From positions 1 to 41,193 of the forward strand of contig JARFUG010000020.1 of assembly GCA_029289095.1 (NCBI GenBank): a stretch of 41,193 bases of DNA. The letters run 5' to 3'. Source of the stretch: Desulfuromonadales bacterium (GTDB lineage: Bacteria > Desulfobacterota > Desulfuromonadia > Desulfuromonadales > JACZKF01). This document shows, one piece after another, positions 40,489 to 41,193 of the stretch (positions within the stretch are counted from its first letter, which is position 1; each line of letters begins with the position of its first letter). A program made the translations under genes and the position numbers. The notes under the pieces were generated by a model. That model made no database searches, was not told the origin of the DNA, and saw only the letters and a program-made list of their open reading frames with translations.

Positions 40489-40641
40489 CTACCACCCCAA
40501 GACCAAGGCCAGTAAAAATAAACTAGTAAAGACGCCGCAAAGAACTTTTGAAATCTTGTTCACGGTGGTTGAGATGTCGAGGAACATTAAAATAAGGGGG
40601 ATGCAGGCGATAGTGAAAAAAATGGTGGCCCAATTCATCAT
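40489..40641 (-). CDS. Tiny membrane protein, DUF1328-like
   Basis: A 50-residue protein encoded on the minus strand. ATG 40641 has AAGGAG 8 bp upstream, the best ribosome site in this stretch. The sequence begins MMNWATIFFTIACIPLIL and ends KVLCGVFTSLFLLALVLGW, giving two hydrophobic helices joined by a short polar turn with ISTTVNKISK. This resembles the small two-helix DUF1328 proteins (start W-A-xx-F, then I-x-K-I-L), but the Gly-rich middle of that family is missing, so the match is weak. Function unknown; inner membrane predicted. Confidence 0.5.
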   Translation of the reverse strand: MMNWATIFFTIACIPLILMFLDISTTVNKISKVLCGVFTSLFLLALVLGW

Positions 40642-41125
40642 TGATTTTACTCCTTGAAGGTATATGTGAAAGCTGTCGTGGTCGGACGCTATTAGCTGAT
40701 AGGTCCTGAAAGATCGTAGTCAGACATGTATCTACGTTTTAGTTGAGCAGCCAGGGAATCGCGAGAATAAGATGTCATCGAGGATTGTGAGGATTGACTC
40801 AGTCTTCGTGCTCAAGGTGCTTCTTCATAAGCGTAACTGGCCACTTCAGATTTTATAACAAGCGTTGGGCGGGATTGCAACACAAACCGGCACGTCGGTG
40901 GGCGAAATCGTACCCGCTTTATTTTCTCCAATCGGGTCGACAAGGGTGATCAGGGGGCGGTTGCGCAAGACCCCGGTGACCCTCTTGCAGAAAGGGTGAC
41001 GTGAAGAAAGGGGGCAGATTTCCCTCGTTTTCCCCAAAAGCAAGAAAGGCGGCCTCATCGACCGCCCTGCAATTAATAAATAAATCTGTCCCCTTTTTCC
41101 GAAGAGGGATTCAGCGAGGCGCTGC
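40642..41125. other. 484-bp region with no supported gene
   Basis: Lower G+C than the rest. A minus-strand frame at 40846-41058 lacks a start site and runs through a repeat. The right part is a REP-like palindromic unit (41007-41098). Confidence 0.5.
41007..41098. repeat. REP-like palindromic unit
   Basis: AAAGGGGGCAGATTT (41007-41021) and the inverted AAATAAATCTGTCCCCTTT (41078-41096, T-run to 41098) flank a small hairpin, GGCGG (41048-41052) with CCGCC (41062-41066). Motifs of the AAGGGGACAGATTTATTT type are typical of elements mobilised in trans by Y1 (RAYT) transposases. The unit may also terminate minus-strand transcription. Confidence 0.5.
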
Positions 41126-41193
41126 TTAAGGGGCGGAAGGGGGATCGGCGGACTCCTCCTGCCCCATGGCGGTTCTGAGGATCTCCGCAGCCT
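41126..41193 (-). CDS. C-terminal end of a gene cut by the right edge
   Basis: On the minus strand the frame reads AAEILRTAMGQEESADPPSAP and stops at TAA (41128-41126). The run-on into the edge, G/C-rich third positions and the lack of stops support the last 21 codons of a gene entering from the right. No family can be told. Confidence 0.4.
   Translation of the reverse strand, partial: AAEILRTAMGQEESADPPSAP

Noticed and set aside
40846-41058. 70-codon minus-strand ORF near the right end
   Set aside because: No ribosome site, its first part runs through the REP-like unit, and no family is recognised.

Overview
The window (about 60% G+C, dense bacterial coding, strong GGAGG-type ribosome sites, no rRNA, no recognisable tRNA, no CRISPR array) looks like chromosome of an anaerobic or facultative deltaproteobacterium of the Desulfuromonadales/Geobacter type. 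This placement is an inference. It rests on two genes that use in-frame UGA as selenocysteine, a sigma-54-type promoter, a TAXI-type TRAP transporter, a PocR/PAS/GAF sensor kinase, the DUF2339-DUF3999 pair and dispersed REP-like repeats.

Layout. 1-2.0 kb: two exported proteins of unknown function (a lipoprotein and a secreted protein). 2.1-8.2 kb: plus-strand metabolic and housekeeping genes (YkgJ-type Cys-cluster protein, class I glutamine amidotransferase, exported TPR protein, aldehyde dehydrogenase, topoisomerase IB). 8.3-9.6 kb: minus-strand DUF3108 and DoxX genes. 9.8-13.4 kb: TAXI TRAP operon (binding protein, fused permease, universal stress protein). 13.4-19.5 kb: minus-strand App1-like phosphatase, secreted DsrE-like protein, DUF362 protein and a large orphan sensor kinase. 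19.6-21.5 kb: a small regulon of a HAD protein, a TetR regulator and an OsmC-family protein, each preceded by a copy of the same palindromic operator. 21.7-25.8 kb: a small unknown protein, then a minus-strand run (sialidase-like, DUF4149, alpha/beta hydrolase, EamA). 26.1-31.2 kb: DUF2339-DUF3999, a CDGSH protein and a zinc-ribbon/membrane protein pair. 31.4-33.1 kb: an orphan NuoC-like gene behind a sigma-54-type promoter, and a PAS-GGDEF diguanylate cyclase. 33.2-36.5 kb: repeats and gene remnants around a convergent pair of selenoprotein genes, then an isochorismatase-like hydrolase and a cupin. 36.5-41.2 kb: orphan FAD oxidoreductase, methyltransferase, GFA-family protein, VapBC, a tiny membrane protein and a REP-like palindromic unit. 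The C-terminal end of another gene runs off the right edge.

Most notable. A GST-like gene (33950-34612, plus) and a DsbA/FrnE-like gene (34689-35276, minus) each have an in-frame TGA exactly where the family has its catalytic Cys. Each TGA is followed at bacterial SECIS distance by a hairpin with GGUC in the apical loop. Reading TGA as a stop would leave both proteins without their N-terminal thioredoxin-fold active site. Both genes sit among REP-like repeats, a dead GGDEF fragment and a frameshifted copy of the first codons of the methyltransferase gene found 4 kb away, which suggests a locus shaped by recombination. Two other items stand out: the three-operator TetR regulon, whose regulator seems to be translated from a nearly leaderless transcript, and the orphan NuoC-like gene under apparent sigma-54 control.
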